Position numbers and translations under genes: made by a program | Shown: in pieces, positions 25,503 to 34,203 of the stretch | How positions within the stretch are numbered: the stretch's first letter is position 1 | Layout: each line of letters opens with the position of its first letter | Assembly: GCF_005519465.1 (NCBI RefSeq) | Contig: NZ_CP027859.1 | Location: forward strand, 62,001 to 126,000 | DNA length: 64,000 nt | Source of the DNA: Streptomyces clavuligerus | Lineage (GTDB): Bacteria > Actinomycetota > Actinomycetes > Streptomycetales > Streptomycetaceae | Direction: 5' to 3' | The notes under the pieces: model-generated | What the model saw: the letters and a program-made list of their open reading frames with translations, nothing else | Told to the model about the DNA's origin: nothing | The model's database searches: none

Positions 25503-26854
25503 ACCCCACCTACACGATGGCGCAGGCGCCGGGCGCGCTGCCCGTGCTCGGCCATGCCGCCGCGTTCGCCCGCCGGCCGCTGGACTTCATCCGGGAGCTG
25601 CCCGATCACGGGGACCTGGTGCGGGTCCGGCTGGGCCCGCTGACGGCCCATGTGGTCTGCCATCCCGATCTGCTCCACCGGGTGCTGGCCGAGGACCGTG
25701 TCTTCGACAAGGGCGGGCCGGTCTTCGAGACCTTCCGCAAGACCGCGGGCAACGGCCTGCTCGGCTGTCCCGCCCGCGACCACCGCAGGCAGCGCAGACT
25801 GGTCCAGCCCGCTTTCCATCGCTCGCGCCTGCCCGGCTACTCGGCCGCCATGGCCGAGGAGATCGCGGCGCTCACCGAGCCCTGGCGGCCCGGCCAGACC
25901 CTCGACGTCCCCGCTCTGATGTACCGGCTCACCACCGCCGTGACCACCCGGTGCCTGTTCGCCTCCGCCGCACAGGCGGCCGACCTGCCCTCCCTGCACG
26001 AGAGCGTCGACATCGTCACCCAGGGCATCGCCCGGCGTGCCATGCTGCCCGTCCCCGCCCTCCACCGGCTCCCCACCCCGGCCAACCGCCGCTACCAGCG
26101 GACACAACGGTACCTGCGGCATCTCACCGACACCCTGATCGACAGCTACCGGACACAAGGCACCGACCAGGGCGATCTGCTGTCGATGCTGCTGGCTCCC
26201 CAGGACGACGGCGGACCGGGGCTGACCGGCACCGAGATCCACGACCAGATCCTCACCTTCCTCCTCGCGGGCATCGACACCACGGCCATCCTGCTCTCCT
26301 GAGTCTGGCATCTGCTCGGCACCCACCCCGACATCCGCGACCGGCTGCACACCGAGGTCGACACCGTGCTCGATGGCCGCCCCGCCCAGCACGACGACCT
26401 CCCCGCGCTCGAACTCACCGGCCGGATCATCCAGGAGACGCTGCGCCTCTACCCCTCCGCCTGGCTCTTCACCCGCACCGTCACCACCGACACCGAACTC
26501 GGCGGACACCCGCTGCCCGCCCGCAGCACCATCATGTTCAGCGCCTACCAGATCCACCGCCGCGCCGACCTCTACCCCCACCCCGACCGCTTCGACCCCG
26601 ACCGATGGCTGAACGCCCCCAAACCCCCACCCGGCACCCACCTGCCGTTCAGCAGCGGCCCCCGTAAATGCATCGCCGAGACCTTCGCCCTCAACGAAAC
26701 CACCCTCGCCCTCGCCACCATCGCCACCCGCTGGCAGCTCGACCCCACCCCCGGACCACCCGTCCGCCCCGCCCGCCACATCACCCTCCAGCCCAAAAAA
26801 CTCACCATGCGCCTGCGGGAACGAAGCGGCTCCGGTGCGGGCACAGCGCCGTGA
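25499..26854 (+). pseudogene. Cytochrome P450 split by one in-frame TGA
   Basis: GTG 25499 overlaps the terpene synthase stop. The frame encodes a normal P450 N-terminal half (HRRQRRLVQPAFH) through the I-helix AGIDTTAILLS, where codon 268 is TGA (26300-26302). In the same frame the protein resumes directly with VWHLLGTHPD, then ETLRLYP (ExxR), FDPDRW and the haem loop FSSGPRKCIAE. Relatives have Trp at the stop position, so one G-to-A change (TGG to TGA) explains it. All 183 codons after the stop remain open. This is either a very recent nonsense mutation, a sequence error, or TGA read-through. The haem motif has Ala after CI where Gly is commoner. Confidence 0.9.
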
Positions 26855-27678
26855 CGGCCGCAGGAGACGACGGCATAGGCACCCCCACCAGCGCCCGCAG
26901 CGGGTACGGCGCGGGACTCTTCGACCACCGTCGCCGCCTGGAGGTACAGCGGCTGCGTGCCCTGGAGGCATACAACGACCCCGCGACCCAGTCGGTCATC
27001 CTGGCCCGGGGTGTCCAGCCGGGCTGGCGCTGCCTCGAACTCGGCGGCGGAGCAGGGTCCATCGCCCGCTGGCTCGCCGCACACAGCGCCCCCGGAGAGG
27101 TCGTCGTCACCGACCTCGACACCCGGCTGCTGCCCCGCGGCATACCCAACCTCACCGTCCTGCGCCACGACGTGGTCCACGACGACTTCCCCGCGGCCTC
27201 CTTCGACCTCGTCCACGCCCGCGCCCTGCTCGAACACCTGCCCAAACCCACGGATGTTCTCGCCAAAATGGTCCGCTGGACCGCCCCCGGAGGCTGGGTG
27301 TGCGTGGACGACCTGATCTCCATACGCCCGCCCGGCGGCCCGCGCGACGCCCATCAGCGCTGCTGGAACGCGCTCGTCACCCTCGCGGAGGGCACCATGC
27401 GGATCGACCAGCACTGGGCCGCCACCCTGCCGCGGCTGTTCGCCGCCCAGGGCCTGACCGACATCGGCGTCCACTGCACCCCCGGCCTGGTGGGAGGGAG
27501 CGGCAACGCCACCGAGTTCATCCGGATCGCGCTCGAACAGCTCGGAACGACCCTGGTCGAACGGTGCCTCATCACCGACCGTGACCTCGCCGAAGGCCGT
27601 GACCTGCTGGCGGACCCGCACTACAGCGACCTGGTCACCATCACCTTCTCCGCCTGGGGCCGACGCCCCAGTACGTAG
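26851..27678 (+). CDS. Class I SAM-dependent methyltransferase
   Basis: It has 275 residues; GTG 26851 overlaps the P450 stop by a GTGA junction. SAM-binding motif I is LELGGGAGSIARWL, followed by VVVTDLD (acidic ribose contact), NLTVLRHDVVHDDFP and the post-motif FDLVHARALLEHLP. This is the usual small-molecule methyltransferase order. Its place at the end of the terpene synthase-P450 operon suggests that it O- or C-methylates the oxidised terpenoid. Its presence in the same translationally coupled chain argues that the upstream P450 was functional until recently. Confidence 0.9.
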   Translation: MTAAGDDGIGTPTSARSGYGAGLFDHRRRLEVQRLRALEAYNDPATQSVILARGVQPGWRCLELGGGAGSIARWLAAHSAPGEVVVTDLDTRLLPRGIPNLTVLRHDVVHDDFPAASFDLVHARALLEHLPKPTDVLAKMVRWTAPGGWVCVDDLISIRPPGGPRDAHQRCWNALVTLAEGTMRIDQHWAATLPRLFAAQGLTDIGVHCTPGLVGGSGNATEFIRIALEQLGTTLVERCLITDRDLAEGRDLLADPHYSDLVTITFSAWGRRPST

Positions 27679-27680
27679 GA

Positions 27681-27698
27681 CGGGGCTCGACAGCCCCG
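27681..27698. terminator. Hairpin between convergent terpenoid genes
   Basis: A 7-bp stem (CGGGGCT with its complement) and 4-base loop start two bases after the methyltransferase stop. It sits between convergent genes and could end transcription from both sides. Confidence 0.6.
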
Positions 27699-27726
27699 GG
27701 CGGACACCCGCTGATCCCTCCGGAGG

Positions 27727-29193
27727 TCACACGAAGCTGAGCCCCAGCAGGACGTTGACGTCCGCGAGCGCCGGGATGTCGTGCAGGAGCGGCCGGGGGC
27801 CCGCCTGGTCGGGGCGGCTGCTGAAGCCGCCGTCGTCCTGCTGACGGTCGAGCAGATACGCGAGGGCCCGGCCGAGGACGGCGGTGTGCCCGGGGGCGCC
27901 ACTCAGGGCGATGACGGCGTACGCGGTGCTGATCGGGTCACTCGGACCGCCGGGCTCGTGGCCCCAGCCCCCGTCCGTCTCCTGAGTCTCGGCGAGACGC
28001 GCGCGGCAGCGGCGCTGGGTGTTCCGGGCCGCCGACCGCAGCGAGGCGGGCGCGTCCCCGGTGAGCGTGCCGCAGGCGAGCGTGGTCCGGAAGGCGGCGT
28101 TGGTGGCGTTCCGGCTCCAGCTGCGCTCCTCGACGGGGCCTGCGGCCACGAGGAAGGCCACACCGCGCTCGGCGGCCCGGCGGTGGCTCGGGGCGAGGGC
28201 GTTGACGGCGCCCGCGGTCATGGCGATCTCGGACGGGGTGCCCCGGACGAAGCTGGGGAACCCGCCGTCGGTGTTCTGCTGGTCCAGCAGGTACCGCTCG
28301 GCACGCGTGATGGCCTCCCCGTGCCGTCCGGGTGTGACGGCCCGCAGGAACTCCAGCGTGTACGAGGTGTCGTCGATGTCGCTCTGGGTCACACCGGTGG
28401 TGAAGCCCAGCCCGCCGTCCGGGTTCTGGTGGGCCGCGAGGGCGTCCGCCATCGCCGTCAGCCGCGGATCGCGGGGGCGGACGCGGGCCAGGGCCAGCCC
28501 GGCGACGGCGGTGGCGAAGACGTCCAGACCGGTGACGAACGGAACTCCGCCACCGGGAAGCTGCTCGGCCGCTATCCGGACCAGCGTGCCGCGGACGGCC
28601 GGCCGGTGCGCGGGGTGCTTGCGCAGCGCGAACAGAGCGATCAGCCGGGCCAGGTGGTTGGCCTGCCATGCCGGGCCCGGCCGGAGCGCCGGTGCGAGCC
28701 GCGTCCAGTCGGCGTCGGTGGCCTCTTCGGGGGCGGTCATCGCCTTGAGGGCGCACATCTGCATCGAGAGCCACACCTGCTGGTCGCCGACCTCGTAGGT
28801 GTCGGGCGGCAGGCGGTGCCGGGCTGCCGTGGAACCGGCCACTTCGTGCAGCAGGGTCCGGAAGGTCAGCATCTTGCGTTCCGAGCTGAAGTGCCGGAAC
28901 GGCGAGAGGGCGGCTTCGACGGCCTGGTCGGCGGCGACGGTGTCACCGAGCGCTGCCTGCGCGAAACAGTGCTGGAGCGGGTCCGGCGGATCGTGGGCGA
29001 GCGTGTTCTTGAGGTAGCGGCGGGTCAGTTCCGCCTGCTCGGGCAGGAGGTCTTCGTTGGTGAGCAGGGCCAGCAGCAGGGCGGACTCCAGCACCCGGCT
29101 GGTACCGGGGGCGTGGATCAGCCCGCCGGGGCCGATCCGGTTCAGAACGCGGCCGGCGAGCAGGTCACGGCGGACGATCAGGTCGGGACGCAT
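27727..29193 (-). CDS. Class II (DxDD) terpene cyclase, probably diterpene-type
   Basis: It has 488 residues from ATG 29193, with GGAGGG five bases upstream. The protein is built of alpha-barrel prenyltransferase/squalene-cyclase repeats with QW-like motifs (HQNPDGGLGF, QQNTDGGFPSF, ETDGGWG, QQDDGGFSS). The protonating acid motif is D272-I-D274-D275-T276 (DxDD-T). About 490-530 residues is the usual size of bacterial class II diterpene cyclases such as copalyl diphosphate synthases. Squalene-hopene cyclases are longer. Class II cyclases protonate an alkene of the substrate and keep the diphosphate, which a class I enzyme then ionises; such an enzyme is encoded 2 kb away. It is convergent with the methyltransferase. 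Confidence 0.88.
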   Translation of the reverse strand: MRPDLIVRRDLLAGRVLNRIGPGGLIHAPGTSRVLESALLLALLTNEDLLPEQAELTRRYLKNTLAHDPPDPLQHCFAQAALGDTVAADQAVEAALSPFRHFSSERKMLTFRTLLHEVAGSTAARHRLPPDTYEVGDQQVWLSMQMCALKAMTAPEEATDADWTRLAPALRPGPAWQANHLARLIALFALRKHPAHRPAVRGTLVRIAAEQLPGGGVPFVTGLDVFATAVAGLALARVRPRDPRLTAMADALAAHQNPDGGLGFTTGVTQSDIDDTSYTLEFLRAVTPGRHGEAITRAERYLLDQQNTDGGFPSFVRGTPSEIAMTAGAVNALAPSHRRAAERGVAFLVAAGPVEERSWSRNATNAAFRTTLACGTLTGDAPASLRSAARNTQRRCRARLAETQETDGGWGHEPGGPSDPISTAYAVIALSGAPGHTAVLGRALAYLLDRQQDDGGFSSRPDQAGPRPLLHDIPALADVNVLLGLSFV

Positions 29194-29224
29194 GGAGCCC
29201 TCCGGGGCCGGGACGGGCACGGGC

Positions 29225-29722
29225 TCAGGCGAACAGCCGGTGCAGGACGTCGACCCCGGTGGGGACGAACGGCCGGGGCGGGTCGTTGAGCAGCCGTGCG
29301 AGGGACAGCAGTTGGCAGTGGTCGATCTCGGTGCGGTCAGGGCGCAGCAGACCGGTCAGCTCGCCGATGTCGGCCAGGTGCACGGCGAGATGACAGGGGC
29401 CGATGGGGGACGGCTGCGGGAGCCGCAACACCTCACGCAGCTCCGGGCGGACACCGAACTCCTCCGCCAACTCCCGCCGGGCGGCCACCAGATAGCTCTC
29501 ACCGGCCCGGACCGAACCACCGACAAGGACATCGTGGTGACCGGGGAACACCCGCGCGCCAGCGGGACGGCGATAGACCAGGACCCGGTCCGGGCCCGCG
29601 GTCAGAACGGTGGCGGCGACCCGGTAGTGCAGACCGGCCCGCTGGGCCCGGCCGCGTGGTCCACGGCTGACGGGACGGTCGTCGGCGTCGACGAAGTCGA
29701 CCAGTTCCGCAGGTATCCCCAT
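29225..29722 (-). CDS. Nudix hydrolase of the terpenoid cluster
   Basis: It has 165 residues from ATG 29722, behind GGAGG. The Nudix box is complete: GGSVRAGE then AARRELAEEFGV, matching G-x5-E-x7-REUxEE-x-GU. The N-terminus (ELVDFVDADDRPV, then R.GLHYRVAATV) resembles the isopentenyl-diphosphate isomerase/YfcD branch, although the IDI active-site Cys motif is not obvious. It is 31 bp upstream of the class II cyclase on the same strand. In this setting a role on a prenyl diphosphate (hydrolysis or supply) is plausible but inferred. A general house-cleaning Nudix role is the alternative. Confidence 0.9.
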   Translation of the reverse strand: MGIPAELVDFVDADDRPVSRGPRGRAQRAGLHYRVAATVLTAGPDRVLVYRRPAGARVFPGHHDVLVGGSVRAGESYLVAARRELAEEFGVRPELREVLRLPQPSPIGPCHLAVHLADIGELTGLLRPDRTEIDHCQLLSLARLLNDPPRPFVPTGVDVLHRLFA

Positions 29723-29820
29723 CCCGTCTCCGTCTCCTCCCCGTCGAGCAGGACCCCGTCCATGACGGTACGCGTCCGATACACTACGTCACGCCATCAT
29801 GGTGATCGCTTGCCGATTGC

Positions 29821-29842
29821 TCGCTGATCGCTCGCTGATCGC
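29821..29842. repeat. Two tandem 11-bp repeats in a divergent promoter region
   Basis: TCGCTGATCGC occurs twice in direct succession. A related GTGATCGCTTGC lies at 29802-29813. The repeats are in the 149-bp space between the divergent Nudix and P450 genes. Eleven bases is about one helical turn, so a regulator could bind both on the same DNA face. This use is inferred. Confidence 0.5.
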
Positions 29843-29871
29843 TTGAAACGCGTCAAGGCAGGGGGTCCGCA

Positions 29872-31143
29872 GTGGATTCTGCACGGTCCGGGACGATTCC
29901 CGAACTGGCTCCGGATGCCTTCCTCCGCTGGCGGGAGAGCGGTGCGGAGACGGTCGACCTCCTCGCGCAGGCGCGCCGGCTCGGTCCGGTCAGCGCCTTC
30001 CGGATCGGTGAACGCCCCGTGGTGCTGGCCACCGGACCGCAGGCCGTCCAAGAGGTCCTCGCCCGGTGCCCCGAGCGGTATGTCAAACGTTCCCACCGGG
30101 CCCGTGTCCTGCTCGGAGACGGGCTGCTGGCCGCGGCCGGAGAACAGTGGCGCCGACAACGACGCGTCCTCCAGCCCCACTTCACCGGACGGGCCGTCCA
30201 CCACTACGAGCAGCTGATGCACGACTGCGCCGAGGAGACCGCACGGCGCTGGGCCGCCACCGCGGCCCGCAAAACCCCCCGCCGCCTCGACGCCGACCTC
30301 CAGCACTACTCCCTCGACGTCATCTGGCGCGCGGCGACCGGCCGCCCGCTCGACGACGCCACCCACCGGGCCCTGCGGGTCGCCAGTGACGTGCTCGCCG
30401 CCCTGCCCGCCCTGGCCCCGGCAAACTCCCCGCAACCCGACCTCACCGCCCAGGTCGACGAGGTCGACGCCATCGTCGAACCACTCATCGCCGCCGCCCG
30501 CACCGACCCCGCTCCCGGCCTGCTGCGCGTCCTGTTCGACAGCGCCGACCAGCAGCCCCTGTACACCGACCGGCTGATCCGCGACGAACTCGTCACCCTC
30601 CTCACCGCCGGCTACGAGACCACAGCCACCACCCTCGGCTGGCTGTTCCTCCTGCTGCACCAGCACCCCGAACAGCGCACCTGGGCCCTGGCAGCAGGCC
30701 CCGCCGGCTCACCCGCCCGGACCGAAGCCATACGGGCCCTGGTCAGCGAGACACTGCGGCTCTACCCGACAGCCTGGCTCCTGCCCCGCTACGCCGCCGA
30801 GGACGGCACCCTCGGCGGCCACCGGGTCCTGGCCGGCACCACGATCCTCATCTGCCCCTATCTGACCCACCGCGACCCGGACATCTGGCCGGAGCCCGAC
30901 CGCTTCCTGCCCCAGCGGTTCCTCGACCCCCACCGCCGCACACCGCCCGGCGCGTACTACCCGTTCGGCATCGGCCCCCGCGCCTGCCTGGGCGCACAGT
31001 TCGCCGTCCGGGAGATCACCATCCTGCTGGAACGACTCCTGCCCGCCTTCACCGCCGCCTTCCCCGACATACCCGGACAGCGCTTCGGCGTGACCATCCA
31101 GCCCGACCGGGAACTGACAGCCACCATCACCACCACAACCTGA
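29872..31143 (+). CDS. Cytochrome P450, intact
   Basis: It has 423 residues from GTG 29872, behind GCAGGGGGTC. The landmarks are complete: EQWRRQRRVLQPHF in the C-helix, I-helix AGYETTATT with the normal Glu-Thr pair, ETLRLYP (ExxR), and the haem loop FGIGPRACLG with the Cys near residue 371. It resembles the split P450 of the same cluster in layout (eukaryote-like WLLPRYA and QPHFTG). It is divergent from the Nudix-class II cyclase pair. It is likely a tailoring oxidase of the terpenoid and could cover part of the role lost if the split P450 is dead. Confidence 0.94.
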   Translation: MDSARSGTIPELAPDAFLRWRESGAETVDLLAQARRLGPVSAFRIGERPVVLATGPQAVQEVLARCPERYVKRSHRARVLLGDGLLAAAGEQWRRQRRVLQPHFTGRAVHHYEQLMHDCAEETARRWAATAARKTPRRLDADLQHYSLDVIWRAATGRPLDDATHRALRVASDVLAALPALAPANSPQPDLTAQVDEVDAIVEPLIAAARTDPAPGLLRVLFDSADQQPLYTDRLIRDELVTLLTAGYETTATTLGWLFLLLHQHPEQRTWALAAGPAGSPARTEAIRALVSETLRLYPTAWLLPRYAAEDGTLGGHRVLAGTTILICPYLTHRDPDIWPEPDRFLPQRFLDPHRRTPPGAYYPFGIGPRACLGAQFAVREITILLERLLPAFTAAFPDIPGQRFGVTIQPDRELTATITTTT

Positions 31144-31221
31144 CAACCGACCCCGCCGGACCCGCCCGGTGACGTCCGTCGACCCCAAGACCAACGCCCC
31201 GCCGCTCCACCGTTACGAGCC

Positions 31222-31347
31222 TTCGGCACAACGACGGCGGCGGACCTCAACGCCGACGGCTACCCCGACCTGGCCGTGGCAGCCGTCGGAGAACGGGTCG
31301 GCAGGGCACCAGGTGCGGGTGGCGTACACATCCTGCGCGGCAGTTCC
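31222..31347 (+). pseudogene. Fragment of an FG-GAP (integrin-alpha-like) repeat protein
   Basis: The frame encodes FGTTTAADLNADGYPDLAVA, then AVGERV and GGVHILRGSS, an almost ideal FG-GAP repeat with its DxNxDGxxD calcium loop. Such secreted beta-propellers are common in Streptomyces. Sense ends abruptly at about 31347, where a minus-strand gene fragment begins. There is no start, signal peptide or further repeat. Confidence 0.75.
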
Positions 31348-31570
31348 AAAGAAAGGTGCCGTCGTGCCGCTGGCGCACCAGACGGTTCTGGCTCCATTCC
31401 CCCAGCCAGGTGCGTACCTGCCGTCCGTAGACGGCGTGCTTCTCCTCTTCCAGCCGACGGAGGAGTGCCGCGGGTGTGATGCCCACCGTGGTATCGATGT
31501 CCCGCACGATCTCCAGCGCCCGCTCCTTCGTCGTCTGCGCCAGCGCGTTCTCAACTCTCAGGTCAAGCTG
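31346..31570 (-). pseudogene. Fragment of a winged-helix-like protein
   Basis: The minus strand encodes NALAQTTKERALEIVRDID then ITPAALLRRLEEEKHAVYGR, QVRTWLGEWSQNRLVRQ and HDGTFLW. This resembles the helices and wing of a small DNA-binding domain. A GTG exists at 31507, but the protein-like sequence extends upstream to a TAG at 31571, and it ends at the FG-GAP junction near 31346. I regard it as a truncated remnant. The parent family is not identified. Confidence 0.5.
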
Positions 31571-31601
31571 CTACTACTCCTCCTCCGTCTTCCGGAGCCG
31601 G

Positions 31602-32024
31602 TCAGCCCGCCGGAGCCCGGCCGGGGGCCACACCTGCCCACGGCCGCAGGAAACTGAAGGAACTGATCGTGTCGTTGAACCCATGGGAATTGCCCAGATT
31701 CGCATAGGAGCCCGATTTCAGCCTGGCCGATCTGCCGCTCTGGAAGCCGTGCTCATGGATGACGATGTCGCAGCTCACGAAGATCTGCATCGAGGTGACC
31801 CGGTCGTTCCACCCCTCCGGCGCGTTCTGGTACTGGGGGACGGGGTTGCCCCGGCAGGTGTCGGCGTAGAGGGCCACGGACTCACCCTCGAAGTTGTGGT
31901 GCTCGTACAGGACCGCGACCCGGACCGCGTTCGGGGACGCGTCGGCGGTGCCGGCCGTCCCGAGGAGAAGGGCGAGACTCGCCCCCGCCGCCGCCAGACT
32001 CGCCCATCTGATCCGCTGGAACAC
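31602..32024 (-). CDS. Secreted beta/gamma-crystallin-like protein (I36 inhibitor type)
   Basis: It has 140 residues from GTG 32024, behind GGAGG. A signal peptide (about 1-29, ending ADAS) precedes a domain with two Greek-key halves: VLYEHHNFEGESVALY with GWNDRVTSMQIF, then FQSGRSARLKSGSYANLG with FNDTISSFSF. The N/D-x-x-S-S/M signature at the end of each half is the crystallin calcium site. Two Cys residues (57 and 85) could form a disulfide. Streptomyces metalloproteinase inhibitors (family I36) and killer-type crystallins share this fold. It is exported by the Sec route; the exact target is unknown. Confidence 0.88.
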   Translation of the reverse strand: MFQRIRWASLAAAGASLALLLGTAGTADASPNAVRVAVLYEHHNFEGESVALYADTCRGNPVPQYQNAPEGWNDRVTSMQIFVSCDIVIHEHGFQSGRSARLKSGSYANLGNSHGFNDTISSFSFLRPWAGVAPGRAPAG

Positions 32025-32444
32025 AGCTGTACCTCCACGATCGGTTCGGGTCTTGGAAGGTCGCCCATGTCCACGGACCGGCGGACCACCCGGTTCAGCC
32101 CGGGGTGCGGAGGGCCCCGCCCGGGAGCTGTTCGAGGTTCGGATCTTCTTGGTGCTCGGTGGTGTGCTGGGTGGGGCTGGTGGGACTCGATGTGTGGCAC
32201 GTTGTGATGTGACGGACGCCGGGTGGGCTGGGAACGTTGGGCTGGAGCTGGTCAGTGTGGACCCACGATCGTGCGGGCCCACCATGAATCGGCCGGGCCG
32301 GCGGCGGCCGAGGTGCTGTGGTGTTCCCAGCGCGCGAGGACGTACACCTGCGGGCCCGATACCCCAACCGCACGGGTCAAGATCCCTGACGTGGCAGAAT
32401 CCCACTTCTGACAGGTGACATGTACATAAAGGCAAGGGTGGGGC
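32025..32444. other. Intergenic region between divergent secreted-protein genes
   Basis: No gene is supported in these 420 bases. They separate two divergent genes for exported proteins, so promoters for both are expected. G/T-rich direct repeats of GGTG type lie near 32150-32180 and have no clear meaning. Confidence 0.45.
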
Positions 32445-33389
32445 ATGGGGCGGTTGTCCAAAACCGTGGCGGGGACGGTGCTGGTGGGAGCGCTGGTGCT
32501 CACCGGGTGTGGTGAGGGGACCGGTGGGAAGTCTGCGTCCTCCGGGGAACGGGAGAGCGCGTCCGCCCAGGTGAAAGGGAAGACCGCGAAGGAGGTCGGT
32601 GAGGACTTCCGCGTCTCGGCGACAGGGATGGGTGAGGGGTACATCCCTCACGAGGTCGTCGACCCGGAGTACAAGGACTGCTGGGTGTCCGGCACGGTGC
32701 CGGATCAGACGATCCCGGGACGGGCCCAGGTCGAGCAGGTCGTGGAGGCGCTGCGCGAGTTCGGTTGGACCCCCAAGGGCCCGGTCCGCGCATCCGATCA
32801 GCGCGACTACCGTGCGCTGGAGAACGGTGTGGACATCACGCTGACGTCCGGCCCCTGGACGGCCCGGGTGTTCGGCGGCCGCCTGGACAAGCAGGGCCGC
32901 GCCCTCAACATGGCCAACGGCGCGGTCGAATTCGACGCCTCCGTCCACGGCTGCGGCAGACCCGCCCGGGGGACGCAGAAGTCCGGAGCACCGGGTGATG
33001 GAAAGAGGGGAATGGAGGGCCAGCGGTCCGTCACGCTCGTCGAGGACGACCTCCGGACGGCGCTGGAGGGCCTTGGTACCCGATTCGTCCCTGTCGAGCA
33101 GACCCCTCACCGGAAAAGCTGCGAGGTGTCCGGAATGATCCTGGCCCCCAAGCCCGTGGGGAAGGCGGATGTCCAGCGGATCGTCGACCGGCTGCGGGCC
33201 GCGGGCTGGAAGCCCTCGGGCACGGTCTGGAGCGACGGCGACAGCACCGCGGCCGATATGGAACACGGACGCTGGTCGGCCACCGTCATGGCCAGCCAGG
33301 TGCCGGAGAAGGCCGGGAAACCGGTGAACGCGATCACCGTGCACGTCATGGGGTACTGCGGTGGAAGCGGCAACAAGAACGAACGGTGA
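32445..33389 (+). CDS. Lipoprotein with a duplicated domain
   Basis: It has 314 residues from ATG 32445. A lipoprotein signal ends in the lipobox LVLTGC with Cys about residue 22. Two similar halves follow. Each has a Cys-V-SG segment (DCWVSGTV and SCEVSGMI), a helix (VEQVVEALREFGWTPKGPV and VQRIVDRLRAAGWKPSG) and a strand ending with Cys near V.GC or VMGYC. This points to an internal duplication with one disulfide per half. I do not recognise a named family. It would be anchored on the outer face of the membrane. A perfect hairpin follows the stop. Confidence 0.85.
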   Translation: MGRLSKTVAGTVLVGALVLTGCGEGTGGKSASSGERESASAQVKGKTAKEVGEDFRVSATGMGEGYIPHEVVDPEYKDCWVSGTVPDQTIPGRAQVEQVVEALREFGWTPKGPVRASDQRDYRALENGVDITLTSGPWTARVFGGRLDKQGRALNMANGAVEFDASVHGCGRPARGTQKSGAPGDGKRGMEGQRSVTLVEDDLRTALEGLGTRFVPVEQTPHRKSCEVSGMILAPKPVGKADVQRIVDRLRAAGWKPSGTVWSDGDSTAADMEHGRWSATVMASQVPEKAGKPVNAITVHVMGYCGGSGNKNER

Positions 33390-33398
33390 GCCATACGT

Positions 33399-33433
33399 CT
33401 CCCGGCACACGGCTCTGCCACGAGTGCCGGGAG
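33399..33433 (+). terminator. Hairpin after the lipoprotein gene
   Basis: A perfect 10-bp inverted repeat (CTCCCGGCAC) with a 15-base loop starts 10 bases after the stop codon at 33389. Confidence 0.7.
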
Positions 33434-33559
33434 CGGCGGCCGGAACCGGGGGCAGGCGCTGGTCGTGCTGTGCGGGTCAGATGCTGGTGCTGAGGTCGAC
33501 GGCCCGCTCCGCCTCGCCGGCCGCCCGCGCCGCAGCCTGGTCCGCACGGTGCGCCGGGA

Positions 33560-34120
33560 TCGTTCCATGGCTGAAGGCCCATCGAGCTCATGCATGGTGG
33601 CGGTGAGCCATCGAGGGGTCCGATGGGGCTCTGTCGGCTCCTGGGCTGTCGGTTCGAGTCCGGCGGCGCGGAGCAGGGCGAGCAAGTCGTGGTGGCGGTG
33701 GCGGAAGGTGTGGTTCGCGTCGGTTTCCCCGGCTGTGGCCGAGACGCTGATCGGGGTGCCATCCTTCGCGGTGTTCTTGTTGGCGGCGGCTCGCGCGACA
33801 GCACCAGGGACTCGGCGGTCGCCCCGAAGACGGTCTGCCCCCACTTCGTCCGGTCCGGGGGCGGCATGATCCACCGGTCATCCGGCAGAACCCGGGTCCG
33901 GACACCGTCGAAACGGACCTGTCCCTTGCAGAAGGTGACCGGCGGCAGGCCGTAGTTGTCGCGGACGAGGCTGACCTGCTGCGGGGCGAGCGTCGCCGTC
34001 GGGGTGCTCGACGGTTGACCGACCCGTAGGAGGCGGCGCCGCAGGCGTTGTTCCCGGCTAGGTGGCTGAACGCCTTCCGGCTGATGGCCGCGAGTTCGGG
34101 GTACGGGGCACCCCGGTCGT
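33560..34120 (-). pseudogene. Multiply frameshifted gene of unknown family
   Basis: Protein-like minus-strand segments lie in three frames. In order they are PELAAISRKAFSHLAGNNAC, then VSLVRDNYGLPPVTFCKGQV and DRWIMPPPDRTKWGQTVFGA (continuing TAESLVLSRE), then ANKNTAKDGTPISVSATAGE with FRHRHHDLLALLRAAGLEPT. No single frame covers them. At least two frame changes are needed. I do not recognise the family. The gene is bounded by the lipoprotein hairpin and an ISL3 remnant, so decay or insertion probably went together. Confidence 0.5.
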
Positions 34121-34203
34121 CGAGGTGCTGGCCCCGGGCCGGCTCCGGAACGGTATCGGAGCGGGCGCACAGCCGATAGGTACGAAGACTCGCCGGCACG
34201 GAC

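Noticed and set aside
26300..26302. TGA as selenocysteine in the split P450
   Set aside because: The position is a conserved Trp, not Cys, no SECIS-like hairpin is evident and P450s are not selenoproteins. Mutation or error is simpler.
27781..29289. 502-codon plus-strand frame opposite the class II cyclase
   Set aside because: The minus strand has DxDD and QW repeats. The plus frame is Gly/Arg/Val-rich shadow sequence.
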